Positions 1 to 10,677 of a DNA stretch of 64,000 nt are shown here, in pieces. The stretch comes from Phragmites australis (taxonomy: Eukaryota; Streptophyta; Magnoliopsida; Poales; Poaceae). The stretch covers positions 19,973,568 through 20,037,567 of the forward strand of contig NC_084937.1 in the NCBI RefSeq assembly GCF_958298935.1, read 5' to 3'. Position numbers and translations under genes: made by a program. The first letter of the stretch is position 1. Every line of letters starts with the position of its first letter. The notes under the pieces were generated by a model. It did not search any database. It was not told the origin of the DNA and saw nothing but the letters and a program-made list of their open reading frames with translations.

Positions 1-1075
1 GGCTCGTGCTCGTGCTGCTTGCTCGAATCTGGGAGAGACTGGGAGTAGCGGCCGAGTCGATTGCGCCGTCGCCAATCCAGTATCGCCCATGCTTCTTGCC
101 TCCTCCCACCCTCATGACGACTTCTCCATCAAGGTCCTCGGTGCTCGGATCGTACTCTGGCCCATGGACCTCCCTTGCCATCGATGTGTACTCACTAAGG
201 CGGTTGTGGACGGTCGCATTGCTGTACGCCTCGGGCCCGTCCTCCGGGTTGTAGTCGACGTCGGACGTCGCCTTGCCCTTGTAGGCCATAGCAAATGCCT
301 TGAAGATGGAGCAAGGCTGGCCACCATGTGACGCCGACTGCGAGAAAAACAGCAAGATGATTAGAAATCATGCAGAATTGAGCGTTAGAATAAATAAATG
401 AATTCGCGTACCCATGTTTGTGCATATCCGCTGAGGTTGCGGCTGCCTTGATGGTGTGCTACACCTGGCATCATCAAACGCCGCTCCCGGCACAAGTTGT
501 GCGTCTCCTCCCACTCGCGTGAGCACCACTTGTCCACCATCTGTTCCCAGCACTGGGGATGCGCGGCGCACCAATAAGGAATCATCTACAGGCCATCAAG
601 TACATGACATATCAGAAGATGAAATTAAGCCTACTTAATCTCAAAAGGAATCAGTATTAATGTTCTGTATTTACCTGCAGGTATTGGTCCTGGGTCAGCG
701 TCATGGTTCTTGCGTCCCTTTTGGTGACCTTCGTTCCAACGACGGTCCCGTGGTAAGTTACGACGGCCTGGATGCGCGCCTCGTAATGCATGTCCACGAC
801 GAGTTTTTTGCAGCATTTGGTAGCCACCGCATCCGCCCTGGCCTCATGTCCGTCCTGGCATCTAAAGAAATCCTGCATACAAACACGATGTATCCATTCA
901 TTATTTCAAGAATGTCCAATAAATACGATGTATTGAGCAATGTAGTGCGAGGAAGACTTACCCACAGCTCTTGCTTCACCCGCTCCGCCTTGTTGTTGAA
1001 TACCCTGCGGGCCCGATCTGCAGCATCGGGGGCAGCGGCGTAGTGGTCAAACGAGTAGGCCGGCCCTTTGGCAGC
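1..1075 (-). pseudogene. CACTA second protein (Ptta/En/Spm, Transposase_24-like), partial, spliced
   Basis: Read on the minus strand, four exons keep one frame. They are 962 to about 1075 (ending AERVKQELW, donor GTAAGT), 675-872 (66 codons, containing CKKLVVDMHYEARIQAV), 412-585 (58 codons, containing PYWCAAHPQCWEQM and WEETHNLCRERR) and 337 down to the window edge (starting SASHGGQPCSIFKAF). Each intron has GT and AG borders. This exon pattern and the motif order (KAE..KQELW, MHYEARI, W..P.W..M...W, NR.N...H..GS) are characteristic of the plant En/Spm-associated protein family. Its exact role in CACTA transposition is unclear. The first exon has lost its proper 5' part and runs into a transposase fragment in another frame, so the gene is broken at its start. 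Its 3' end lies beyond the window. Confidence 0.8.
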
Positions 1076-1668
1076 ATCTGTGACTCGTGCATGCTCTTTG
1101 GCAGAAGGTGACCCTCCGGAAGCAGGCTGCCAATAACTGTCAACATACCATCGAAAGCGTCTCGACTCAGGCTATACTGGGACTTTAAAGCCATTATGCG
1201 TCCAATGGCATCCAGTTGAGAAACCTTTGTCTGGCCGTGAAGGGGTTTCTGTGCCGCGGCAAACATGTCGTAGAACGCCTTTGCGGTTGCCTCTGGCTCC
1301 TCCTCCGTACGTCCTTCAGCGAACTGTGCCTCGTGATAGTCATTTAACATGTTTGCTACCCCGGCATCAGCATCATAATCCTCGACGCGTGGTCTCACCA
1401 CCTCCTCTCTCATACGATCGGCTTCACCATGGTAGACCCACCGGGTATAGTCCGCCGTAAATCCATTCTTCCAAAGATGTTCCCCCATGACCTTCTTCGT
1501 TTGTCTTTTCCTGTTTGCACATTTGCTGCAGGGACAGCAAATTTTACTCGCTCCTTTAGCAGCCACGCCAAATGCCCGTTCCAAGAAAGCATCGGTCTTG
1601 TCGATCCATTCATTGGTGACCTGACCCTGACTTGCGCGGCCCGTGTACATCCACTCACGGTCCTCCAT
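1076..1668 (-). pseudogene. CACTA transposase (TNPD/TNP2) N-terminal fragment
   Basis: An open frame from ATG at 1668 encodes MEDREWMYTGRA, then a cysteine cluster (CCPCSKC) and GEHLWKNGF..YTRWVYHGE. This is the transposase-associated domain found at the N-terminus of CACTA TNPD proteins. It continues through the linker (EDYDADAGVANMLNDYHEA) into the start of the TNP2 domain (LDAIGRIMALKSQYSLSRDAFD, LLPEGHLLPKSMHES). At about 1070-1100 the TNP2 reading stops abruptly and the DNA switches to the second CACTA gene in another frame. Translation ends at 976 after unrelated residues. The catalytic part of TNP2 is missing altogether, so this fragment cannot be an active transposase. The family assignment is firm; the loss of function is inferred from the missing domain. 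Confidence 0.85.
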
Positions 1669-2790
1669 CCTCTAACATATATAGCGGCGAGTAATATAAA
1701 CATCAATTGCATCTACACGACGTTCCTACTATCTAATAGGTGAGGATAGGTCCTAATCCCACGCGAGGATCCGTAGATGAGGTTAGTTTCCATGCTCTAC
1801 TCCTATTCGAGACAGAATTTCGGCAGCACCTCCCCGCTGTTCTCCAAATACACGTCCTGCTAGGGAGAGTGTGTATCCGGAGAACAACAGGGAGATGATG
1901 CCGAAACTCTGTCTCGGATCGGAGCAAACCATGGAAACTAACCGCACCTACGCATCCGCGGGCTGTCCAAAAAACGTGGACAATTCGAAACAGATACGGT
2001 TTTAGATATGGAAATATATGCATATTTCCAACCGTATCTCTTTCGAACGGGAGACGCCTAACTGGGTTACGTGATCTACGACCATGATACGGAAAGAGGG
2101 GTTATACCTAGGGTGGCGGTGGAGTCAGGCTAGCGGGGCCGTGGCGGGTCGGTGCAGTGGCGAGGCGACGCGGTGCAGGCAGACCCGCAGCGGCAAGGAA
2201 GGCGATCGGGGTCGCCGAGGTACTCCGGCGCCGCTCCGACTGGCTCTTCTCTGCAAAAAAAGAAACATAAAACTGTCAATACAAAATTTCGGCAGCACCT
2301 CCCCTGCACGGTGAGGTTTCAAAAACCTGCAAGAAATCCAACGGCACGATGGCCGACATGCACATATATATGAACGGCACGATGGCCGACATGCACAAGA
2401 TTATATCCAACCACATATATATAACAATGTCATCATTCTTTTTCCCTCTAACTATGGTTCTAGCTTTATCCACGATGTATTGCAAACTAGGAAGGTAATC
2501 ACACTTCTTCCATGAGCAGTCTCCAACCAAAACTACCGACTACCAAGGTCTTTTTTTTATACAGCACCAAAGGTTTAAATTATGCATTAGGAAGCAAGTT
2601 TACTGTGCAGCATAATTCCTACTGCACAGAGCTCACAATCCTAAACAAAGCTAACAATAGCAGCTAACGAAGACAGACCAACTTTTATGATCGCAAAACG
2701 TGTGCTAGTTCGACCTAATTGGCTAATTTCTCAAGCAGTATTACCAACTAAAACTACATAGGTCCAATATTTAGCCAGGACAGCAGGACT
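1669..2790. other. CACTA internal non-coding region with small repeats
   Basis: No protein is supported here. An imperfect inverted repeat pairs 1780-1835 (GGTTAGTTTCCATG... TTTCGGCAGCACC) with 1892-1942 (...CATGGAAACTAACC). The motif TTTCGGCAGCACCTCCCC occurs again at about 2286. A 33-bp unit containing CACGATGGCCGACATGCAC is repeated in tandem at about 2339-2400. The minus-strand genes are transcribed away from this region, so it probably holds their promoter, but I see no clear TATA box. Confidence 0.5.
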
Positions 2791-2884
2791 CTATCGCCGT
2801 ACCTGCGGCGGACGGAGGAGGCGAACGCCGAACCGGTCTAGGGCCCGAGCGGCAAGGCCTTCGGGCGATCCGTCGGCGTCGCCG

Positions 2885-3200
2885 GTGAAGACGGTGCAGG
2901 GGAGGCCCGGGCGGAGCACCTGCACGGTGCGCACGGCGCACCAGGGCGCGGGCGGGCGCGGGCGCCGCGGGCGCGGGCGGCCCGGGCGGAGCACCTCCAC
3001 GGTGCGCACGGCGCACCAGAGCGCGGGCGGGCGCGGGCGCGGCAGGCGCTGGCGCGGGGCGGCGCTGGCGCGGGGTGGGCGGCGCGGGCGCGGGCGGCTC
3101 TGGCGCGGGGTGGGCGGCGCGGGCGCGGGCGCGGGGGCGGCTGGCGCGGGCGCGGGCGGCGGCGGGGCGTGTGTGCGTGTGTGCGGTGCGTGGGCCGGCC
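2885..3200. repeat. GC-rich minisatellite-like tract in CACTA element
   Basis: The tract is almost pure GCGGGCGCGGGC-type sequence. A unit of about 71 bp containing GAGCACCTGCACGGTGCGC is present twice, starting near 2908 and 2979, and is followed by degenerate CGGGCG repeats. Long frames on both strands here are Arg/Pro/Gly/Ala-rich and look like by-products of base composition, not genes. The G-runs on the plus strand could in principle form G-quadruplexes. Confidence 0.75.
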
Positions 3201-3217
3201 GGGGGTTAAATCCCCCC

Positions 3218-4620
3218 TTTGCCGAGTGCCCCCGATCTGGCACTCGGCAAAGAGGGGTTTTCTTAAAAAAAATTTAAAAATCTTTGCCGAGTGCCCCCGA
3301 TCTGGCCCTCGGCAAAGAGGGGTTTTTTAAAAAAAAATTGAAATTCTTTGCCGAGTGCCAGACGTCCTGGCACTCGGCAAAGAGGCTCCTTTCCCGAGTG
3401 TCATTTTTTGACACTCGGCAAACCCTAATTTTTTTTTCACTTTTGACCTCCAAACTTTTTCTGCAGTCCTCATACAATACCTGGTACTCCATGTTCCAAT
3501 GTGGCATATTTCTCGGACTTTTTCTATATTTCTTTAATTTATTTCAATTAATTGAATTTCCTTGGATAATTCAAATTATAACTGCTAGTCATTCGAATAA
3601 TGAAAAAAAATGAATGGAAAAATGGTATTCATGTTATTTAGTATAATGTGAGGCCGTATCCAGGAACAGACCACAAATTGCGAACATCTTGTTCACGAAA
3701 CATGACCACGAACTTGCGGTCGAGTTATTTTTAAATTGTATAAAAAGCAAACGTAGTCCGAAAATCATGAAACTTGTCAAGATGTAATGATATCATATGT
3801 GGAGGCTGTGATAAAAATTTGAGAAGGTTTTGCACAAGTTGTTATGTACGATGCTTGTAACCGTTGCAAACCGAAGAAGTTTACCCAGGTTTCTTCGGAG
3901 ATTCTTCGGTTTGCAAGCATCGTACGTGACAACTTGTGCAAAACCTTCTCAAATTTTTATCACAGCCTCCACATATGATATCATGACATCTTGACAAGTT
4001 TCATGATTTTCGGACTTCGTTTGCTTTTTATACAATTTAAAAACAACTCGACCGCAAGTTCGTGGTCATGTTTCGTGAACAAGATGTTCGAAATTTGTGG
4101 TCTGTTCCTGGATACGGCCTCACATTATACTAAATAACATGAATATCATTTTTCCATTCATTTTTTTTCATTATTCGAATGACTAGCAGTTATAATTTGA
4201 ATTATCCAAGAAAATTCAATTAATTGAAATAAATTAAAGAAATATAGAAAAAGTCCGAGAAATGTGACACATTGGAACATGGAGTACCAGGTATTGTATG
4301 AGGACTGCAGAAAAAGTTTGGAGGTCAAAAGTGAAAAAAAAAATTAGGGTTTACCGAGTGTCAAAAAATGACACTAGGGAAAGGAGCCTCTTTGCCGAGT
4401 GCCATATGTTTGCCGAGTTCTTTATCTCTGGTACTCGGCAAATTACCTCTTTGCCGAGTTCTTTCTCTGTGGCACTCGGCAAGGAGACTCTTTGCCGAGT
4501 GCCAGATGTTTGCCGAGTTCTTTCTCGCTGGCACTCGGCAAAGAGGCTCTTTACCGAGTGCCCGATAAAAAACATGCGATAAAGTCTGAGACACTCGGTA
4601 AAGAAGCCGTCTCCGGTAGT
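3218..4620. repeat. CACTA subterminal repeats (TTTGCCGAGTG family)
   Basis: About 15 copies of TTTGCCGAGTG or its complement CACTCGGCAAA, many as face-to-face pairs, lie at 3218-3425 and 4350-4620. Such arrays bind the element-encoded protein in CACTA elements that have been studied (TNPA in En/Spm). The last 45 bases before 4620 have TAGTG at the very end. Confidence 0.85.
3368..4404. repeat. Long inverted repeat (foldback) in the CACTA subterminal region
   Basis: The left arm (3368-3878) and right arm (3902-4404) are near-identical in reverse complement and are separated by a 23-base spacer at 3879-3901. Landmarks found in both arms are TGGCACTCGGCAAAGAGG at the outer ends, the CTGCAG next to a GACCTCCAAAC run, a block containing TTCACGAAACATGACCAC, and CAAACCGAAGAA next to the spacer. 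The main differences are single bases and a roughly 8-base insertion in the left arm near 3857-3864. Subterminal TTTGCCGAGTG repeats lie outside both arms. Confidence 0.9.
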
Positions 4621-7023
4621 GCTACCTATCTTAGCTTACAAAACGCACCTTAAATTTTGGTAGGGCGAGACGCGGTTCTGAATGCAGCTCTGCTTACTTC
4701 TTCGGGACTCTTCCAAGGGAGGCCCATCGGATGGCCGCCACATGTGCCCCCGACATTTGTGCTAGCTCCTCATGATGGCATGGAGAAAGAACCCAATGGA
4801 AAAGGAAAAAGGGCTAGACAAATCAGAAATGTACTTTACAGGCTTTGTTCGACAATACAATCCACTTGACGGAAGGCTCAAAAGGTTGGCCGCGTGTCGA
4901 TTTGGATTTCAGATCGACAAAACAATGAGCATGACACATCGTACAATATTTAGCAGCACGATTCAAGAGAGGTGTTGTTTTTTAATGCACTCTATCAAAC
5001 GAATGCAGTGGTGCTAGAGAGAGCAAGTTAGAGAACTAACTTAAATCTAAGATAAATTGTACACATATTTACATGCACCTCCGGTAATGAAATTGTTTGT
5101 GATAATGAAATCATAAATTGTTCAACTGACAGTAGTATCAGCGTCATTTCCTTTTTCAGTGTAAACCATTACCCGTGGCTTACCAACTCCATGGATTCTG
5201 TTTTTTTTACCTCCCCAGCATGACTGAATAAAACTATATAGTCAAATTATACCTTATGCACTATCTCATCACTCCTGATATCACGATGAGGTCAGCATGC
5301 CGTCGATATTGTAGTTAACCATCCATTTATTTTGTCTTATGAACTCTCTCCGTCGCTCTCACGCGTTGAGTTAACTGCTGATGCAATAGTTTTCAGTTCA
5401 ACATTGAAGTTTCATGCGTTTGCCTGCATTTGCTCATAATGTTCTTGTTGAAACGGTGGCGGAATTCTTCCGGATGAAACATAAGCAGAAATAAATTTAA
5501 CGTTTGCGGTATATTTCTCAAATCCTGGCCCTAGAAGAACTATCAACACAAAAATCTTCCATGCACAAGTGCATTCAAAATTGCTCATCACAAAGAGCAA
5601 TATTTTCAGTTTTCACTTCATTTGGTGCTTACTTTCTTGTTATAGAGAAGGTAATATTGATCTAAGTACTATCTGGCTGCTCTCATTTTTACGCTTTATT
5701 CCAGTTTGAACATGAGACTGCCAAGCAGCGACATACACAGAAAAATGTGTGCATGCACCTTGCACGATCGACGTGACTCTTGCGACCGCATTTTGGAGCG
5801 ATTCGGTCGCTACTTGTCATGAGACGCCAAGCATCGATCCCAGTTTTGCCTCTGACATGGAAATCTAATCAGAAGTTTATAGCATGTCCGTCCGTCCTAG
5901 TTGACGACTAATATTCTCCTTCTCACACGAGTGCAATCTCCATCTATCTTTGTAGTTGCCGAGTTCGAATTCGCAATGCATGAGAATAGGTCGGCGAGTT
6001 TGGTGGAGCTTACGCGTATGCGCAACGGAAACGTGTTTTGAGCTGATTGGAAACTTTCAAGGTCGCCAAACATACAAGTGTGGACTGAAAAATTTGAGCC
6101 AAAAGAGGTGACCTCATTACATTAGTTATTTTGGGGATAATGATTACATTAATATTTTACTTAAAATCATCAATCGGGAGAAACTCGTTTTCTTGACTTT
6201 GACTTGGCAGAGGCGGAGTTGGGGCTACAATTATATTTGCTCTGAAGTTTCTGAAGATGTCCATGTTCTCATGCAGAATAGGGTACTGCATTCCACACAT
6301 GCATGAGTGCATTGCATGCATGGCCAATCAGGCAATCAACTGAAGCCAAACCACGAGGAAAAAAAAAGTGGCCTACTTTGGCCACCCGTACACAATTTAC
6401 ATCACGATTTAAATTATAGTTCATACTCTTCAGTGGAGACCTAGCACGCCCGTCTTAAAAAAAAAAAAGTAGCCAACGCTTTAAGCTCAAAAGAAGTTTT
6501 TTTTCGCCCCGAAGCTGTGGCAGGAGCTGTGCCTCAAAATTAAAGGAGATTGCAAACATTCATATATATATCCACAACATTTCTGAAAGCTTCCTAGCCT
6601 TCCTACAACCTAGCTTGAATTCGCTTTGCTTGGCTACTCTTTTGTTGGCAGCAGAAAACAGAGGGGAGTGCGGGAATAAACAACATCATCTCACCAAATC
6701 AGGATATGCTCCATGGGCCCCATGAGAGAGAGAGAGAGATCTGTGCATATGCAATGTTGACCCACACCCACATTCTTCAGAGATACTAGTATGATCTTCT
6801 GAAACCCAACCTAACGTATAAAGAAATAATATTTATCGGTAATGCTCAGGAAGAAAGAAGGGTCATCTTTCTTTTTCGACCCTTATTTATGTACCCTTCT
6901 TTGCATTTTTTCTAAAGCCTGTTCAACCAAATATCACCGAGAACAAGTCATGGGCTTCTTCAGTGAAAGAAAGCCTCATGGAAACGTTTTCAACGAAATA
7001 AGAACCATACAAATTAGATTTCT

Positions 7024-7054
<31 letters not shown>

Positions 7055-7322
7055 GCAGATTGCATTCTGCAAAGATGCATGCAACCAAAACACAGGAAAG
7101 AGAAGCTAAGTGAGCCGTAGCACACCACTTGAGAGCAACACCTGCCGAATTAATATGGAGCAACGCAAGGGCAAGGCAAGGCAGGGATTAGGATTCTTTG
7201 CAATGATTGATTGGCCACCAATGACTTGGTGAGGAAAACTAGCTGCGTCCCTCGGTAGTGGGAGTCTGAGCGTGCTGATCGATGATTATCGAGGTTACTA
7301 AGTTTTCAACTTCAGGTGGGAG
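4621..7322. other. Intergenic DNA, no gene supported
   Basis: I see no recognisable coding or transposon sequence. Short open frames (for example 4657-4869 and 4772-5017 on the plus strand) have no family features. Small items include a GA microsatellite at about 6725-6738 and a pure T run at 7027-7054. The base composition is about that of grass intergenic DNA. Confidence 0.5.
7027..7054. repeat. 28-base T homopolymer
   Basis: An uninterrupted run of T is followed immediately by GCAG. On the plus strand this resembles a very long polypyrimidine tract with an AG acceptor. On the minus strand it would be a poly-A tail such as a retroposed RNA leaves. No open frame or target duplication supports either reading. 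Confidence 0.9.
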
Positions 7323-7730
7323 AATTTTTTATTTATATATTTTTATTTTTCAATATTTAGAAAAAGATATTATTATTTTAAAATATTAGACATATAAATT
7401 ACCGTCGCTCGTTGGACGAGTGACAGCTTGCTATCATCCATACAATAAATGACAACTTGTGAGGTTCATGGTGCAACAGGTCAAAAATTAAATAACCAAC
7501 GTGATGTTCATGAACGTGTCGCCTGTGAGATACGGGCAATATGTTAATATGGGCGCCATGTCGACCATTTTCTATTCTTGAACCGTGAGTCTCGTAAGAT
7601 GTCGTTTATTGGAGGAGCTAATGTAAAGGGTCGTCCATCTAACGGGTAACAGTAGTTTATATGTGTAATATTTTAAAATGATTGTGTATTTTTACAATTA
7701 TAAAAAATAATAATATATAAATAAAAAATT
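7323..7730. mobile_element. Foldback MITE-like element, AT-rich arms of about 80 bp
   Basis: The sequence starting AATTTTTTATTTATATAT (7323) reappears inverted at 7650-7730, with shared internal blocks ATTATTTTAAAATATTA and ACATATAAA. The spacer between the arms encodes nothing visible. Similar GGTGG sequence lies on each side, but I cannot define an exact target duplication. A Mutator-like MITE is one possibility; the superfamily is not settled. Confidence 0.55.
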
Positions 7731-8464
7731 TGCCGGTGGAGGCATCCTGTGGCGGCGCTGCGCCGGCCGGCGCAGGCGCGCAGCTAGCCGTGTCGACGGG
7801 GCACGGGCCGAGCGATCATGGGTTCGACGACCGCTGGCCACACCAGGCCCTGGTACAGTAGCTGGCCCCGCCAATGGCACGCGCGATCTGGCTGGCGGCC
7901 GGCATCCAAAGGAAAAGGAGGGGTAGACAAGCGCAGTGGGCCGCTTGCTTGCTCACGCGTACGCAAGCTCCCTCTTTCGGCGCGCTGCTGTTCGTGCTCC
8001 GGCCTACGCCGCCGCTGCTCGGCGTCGCGGCCCGCTCCCGTAAGCTTAAACGACACAGACGGCAGCTGCCGGCGGGAGGCGCGCGCGCGCGACCCGACCC
8101 GACCACGTTGCTCCTCGGTCTCGGGGCGCAGGCGGGCTGGCGGTTTCGGACGGGAAGGCAGCACAACGGGCCGTGCAAGGAGAAACCGGAAGCGACGCAA
8201 CCAACGCGCGCCGCTCCAGCAGTGGGCCAATGCGGGCTGCGCTCACGAGGATACTAGCGACGATCGAATCGAAGCCGAAGACAGGGAAAAGCAGGAGGAG
8301 AATCTCTAGGAGCGGCCGAGCTTTCGGCCTGTCGCCTGCTGGTAAGATCGGCCTGGCTCGTTTGGTGGTATGCCTGCCAATAATTTCTAAGAAGGATGGG
8401 CCAGATGCGTCAGTAGCCCACAAGGCCCACGCCGACCAGAGGCTGGGTCAGCAAACGCTATCTT
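7731..8464. other. GC-rich region without a supported gene
   Basis: High GC between about 7740 and 8350 leaves long open frames on both strands (plus 7818-8309, minus 7784-8230). They are rich in Arg, Ala and Pro, overlap one another, have no recognised domain and lack convincing splice structure. This could be a CpG-rich promoter or first-exon relic, or captured gene DNA. I would not call a protein here. Confidence 0.45.
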
Positions 8465-8801
8465 GGCCCTGTTTAGGGAGCTTTTAACAGCTTCTACTGC
8501 TCCAGGCAGCTGGAAAAGCCATAGCTACCACTAAACAGGTCTTGTTCACCCACAATCGGTCATCTCCACAAGCTAGCGATGGTACTAGTATCAAAAAGCT
8601 CCGTGAGAGCAGCTTTCCAAGCTTTTGCAGGCTATAGGGTTACCAAAGTCCCCTAAAACTTAGGAGAAAATTATCCATCAATGCCACTAGTATAAATATT
8701 CATGTTTTCTGCCTTTCCCCATCGATCGAGATCCAGATCGATCATCGCTCTCCAACCTCTCAAACTCCGTGACCCACCTCCCTGAGACCTCAACCCACCG
8801 A

Positions 8802-9095
8802 TGTCTATGTCAGAGGTGAGGCCCCGCTTGACCCCATCCCCACCCCCACCGCCGCAACAAGGCCCTACACGATGTCGCCTTGTTGCCTGCCTCGATGAGG
8901 TCCTGCACGAAGCGCCGAAGCGGGAGTGGCCCCATAACCGGACGACATAGCTCGTGGCGTTCAGTGGTGGCGCTCTCGTGCTGGCCCTCATTTGCAACAA
9001 GGCGTTGCTTCTCGTGAGGGTCCCTATCACCATCGCGCTCACGCTGCCCGTCGTCAGGGCCTTTAGCCGCTGGAAGCTCATTAAGACCTAAGCTG
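8802..9095 (+). other. GC-rich coding-like segment inside the Harbinger element
   Basis: From ATG at 8802 the frame reads MSMSEVRPR, a proline run, then a hydrophobic stretch (FSGGALVLALICNKALLLV) and a basic end, with one in-frame stop at about 8948. It does not resemble Harbinger ORF1 or the transposase and is richer in GC than the rest of the element. It may be a 5' untranslated exon or captured host DNA. I do not recognise the protein. Confidence 0.3.
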
Positions 9096-9149
9096 TGAGT
9101 CCAGCACTTCGAATTCCCCTCTGCAGCTCTAGTACCAGAGTCAAAAAAT

Positions 9150-9206
9150 TGATGCAACCATCACCTTGTTGTAGTAAAATTGATGCAACCATCACCTTGT
9201 TGTAGT
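9150..9206. repeat. Tandem duplication, unit about 31 bp
   Basis: The unit AATTGATGCAACCATCACC followed by TTGTTGTAGTA occurs twice in direct succession, with almost no divergence. It lies upstream of the Harbinger ORF1 start. Confidence 0.85.
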
Positions 9207-9533
9207 ATAATGTGGCTGCTGTAATTTGAGAGGTTTTGTCAAATAATAGTGTGTTCTATATTCAATTGAGATTGGTAGCTTTACGGTGGATGGAATTGTG
9301 AGGCTAGATTCTGTTATGGAAACATGAATTTTGAAAGGAAAACAAGTGTCTTCATTTGTTAGGATCATATCCTTTATATTTCCTTGTGTGGTTATCTTGC
9401 ATAAAACTAAGCAAAACTAAGTTGATGCGGTACAACAATTTATCTTTGGGTGATTACCATGCTCCATATGTCTAGATGTTGCTCCCTTTTTTTGTTAGTA
9501 GCTATGTACTATTTGATAGTAATTTGCGGTTAG

Positions 9534-10464
9534 ATGGATAAAGTGAAGGTACCGAAAGCTAATTGGGATGGCTATGCGACGAGAGTGTTCTGTGAGATAT
9601 GTAAGGAAGAAACTCTAGCTGGAATAGACCGGGACATACCTTGAGTACCATTGGCTACAAGAACCTTGAGGAAAAATTCAAAGCAAGGACTAAATGACAC
9701 TATCCACATGACAAGTTGAAGAATGAATGGGATGTATTGAAGCCACAGTACAACTTGTGATTAGATTTGAAGAGGGATGCAACCGATCTTGGTTATGACA
9801 TTCAAAAGGGAATAATTACAGCCATCGATGAATGGTGAGAGGCCAAAATAGTGGTATGTAATATGAAGTTTTTTTTTTGGCCCTTTTCAAATCCATGCAT
9901 GATTGTTGTGATTAATAAGAAGATATGACTTTATTATTTCAGGAAAACATCAAATATCGCAAGTTTCGTGATGGCCCTATGGAGAACCTAGATGAGCTTG
10001 AATTTATGTTTCAACATATCAATGTCACGGGTGCATCATCGGTTATTCCAGGTGATCCTACAAATGCAGCTCCCATTCAGCTTGGTGATGATTCTACGGA
10101 GGGTGAAGATTATGCTACCATTGTGGAAGATGAAAAAAAAAAAGGAGAAAAGTGTAAGATTAATGATGACCTTCCTCAAAACACGAAGAAGAAGGGTAGG
10201 AATCCCATGGTTAGGCAAGTGACTTGCCTTATTGATGTGATTTCTTTCGGGAAGACGATAAATGGCAAAAAGGTTGAGGATGATACCATAGAGCTCAGTG
10301 AACAAGCTGTGAGTGCGGGGGCCTATGAAGGAAGTGATGAACACTTTATGGCCACCAAGCTCTTTATCAAACAAGAATACCATGCAATGTTTAAAGACTT
10401 TAAAACTAATAAAGGAAAGGTGGCTTGGCTCAAGATGATGTATGAAGAGAGGAAAAGGGACTAG
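9534..10464 (+). pseudogene. Harbinger ORF1: Myb/SANT-like DNA-binding protein, broken
   Basis: From ATG at 9534 the sequence reads MDKVKVPKANWDGYATRVFCEIC..E, then NLEEKFKARTK, KLKNEWDVLKPQYN and DLKRDATDLGYD. This is the trihelix-type Myb/SANT-like domain (Myb_DNA-bind_3) that Harbinger ORF1 proteins use to bind element ends and import the transposase. In-frame stops interrupt it, for example in the EWW position near 9837. After an intron ending TTTCAG (near 9942) a 179-residue frame (9925-10464) begins KYRKFRDGPMENLDEL. It continues through an acidic and lysine-rich linker (DEKKKGEKCK) to a C-terminal segment ending KMMYEERKRD. Role and location (nucleus) follow from the family; the stops indicate loss of function. 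Confidence 0.75.
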
Positions 10465-10677
10465 AGTTTCTTATAAATCGTATGATGTATCATAATGTTA
10501 GGCTATCATTTTAATTTCAGCCGAACCTTGTATGTAATGTTTGAAATTTGGTACTTTATGAACCTTATACGTAATGCTATCATTTTAATTCGTGCACTAA
10601 TTTTAATTTGAGTTGAACTTTATGTCCTATTTTCATATGTATATTTAATTCGTGCACCAATTGTCCTATTTTTGTAG

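Larger units (their letters stand above)
1..4620 (-). mobile_element. CACTA (En/Spm) transposon, left end outside window
   Basis: The element carries pieces of both standard CACTA proteins on the minus strand (1-1668). A non-coding GC-rich region follows, then a subterminal region full of TTTGCCGAGTG / CACTCGGCAAAG repeats (about 3218-4620). The right terminus is TAGTG at 4616-4620, the reverse complement of the CACTA signature. It is preceded by subterminal repeats and followed by ordinary DNA (CTA at 4621-4623 would be the 3-bp target duplication). The matching CACTA left end must lie before position 1, so the duplication cannot be checked. The proteins are fused and frameshifted, so the copy is probably non-autonomous. 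Confidence 0.88.

Noticed and set aside
2791..3277. Long Arg/Pro/Ala-rich open frames on both strands
   Set aside because: They follow directly from the GC-rich repeat array and have no domain or splice evidence.
7784..8309. Possible gene in the GC-rich block
   Set aside because: Frames are open on both strands at once, have no recognised motif, and no start or splice context stands out.
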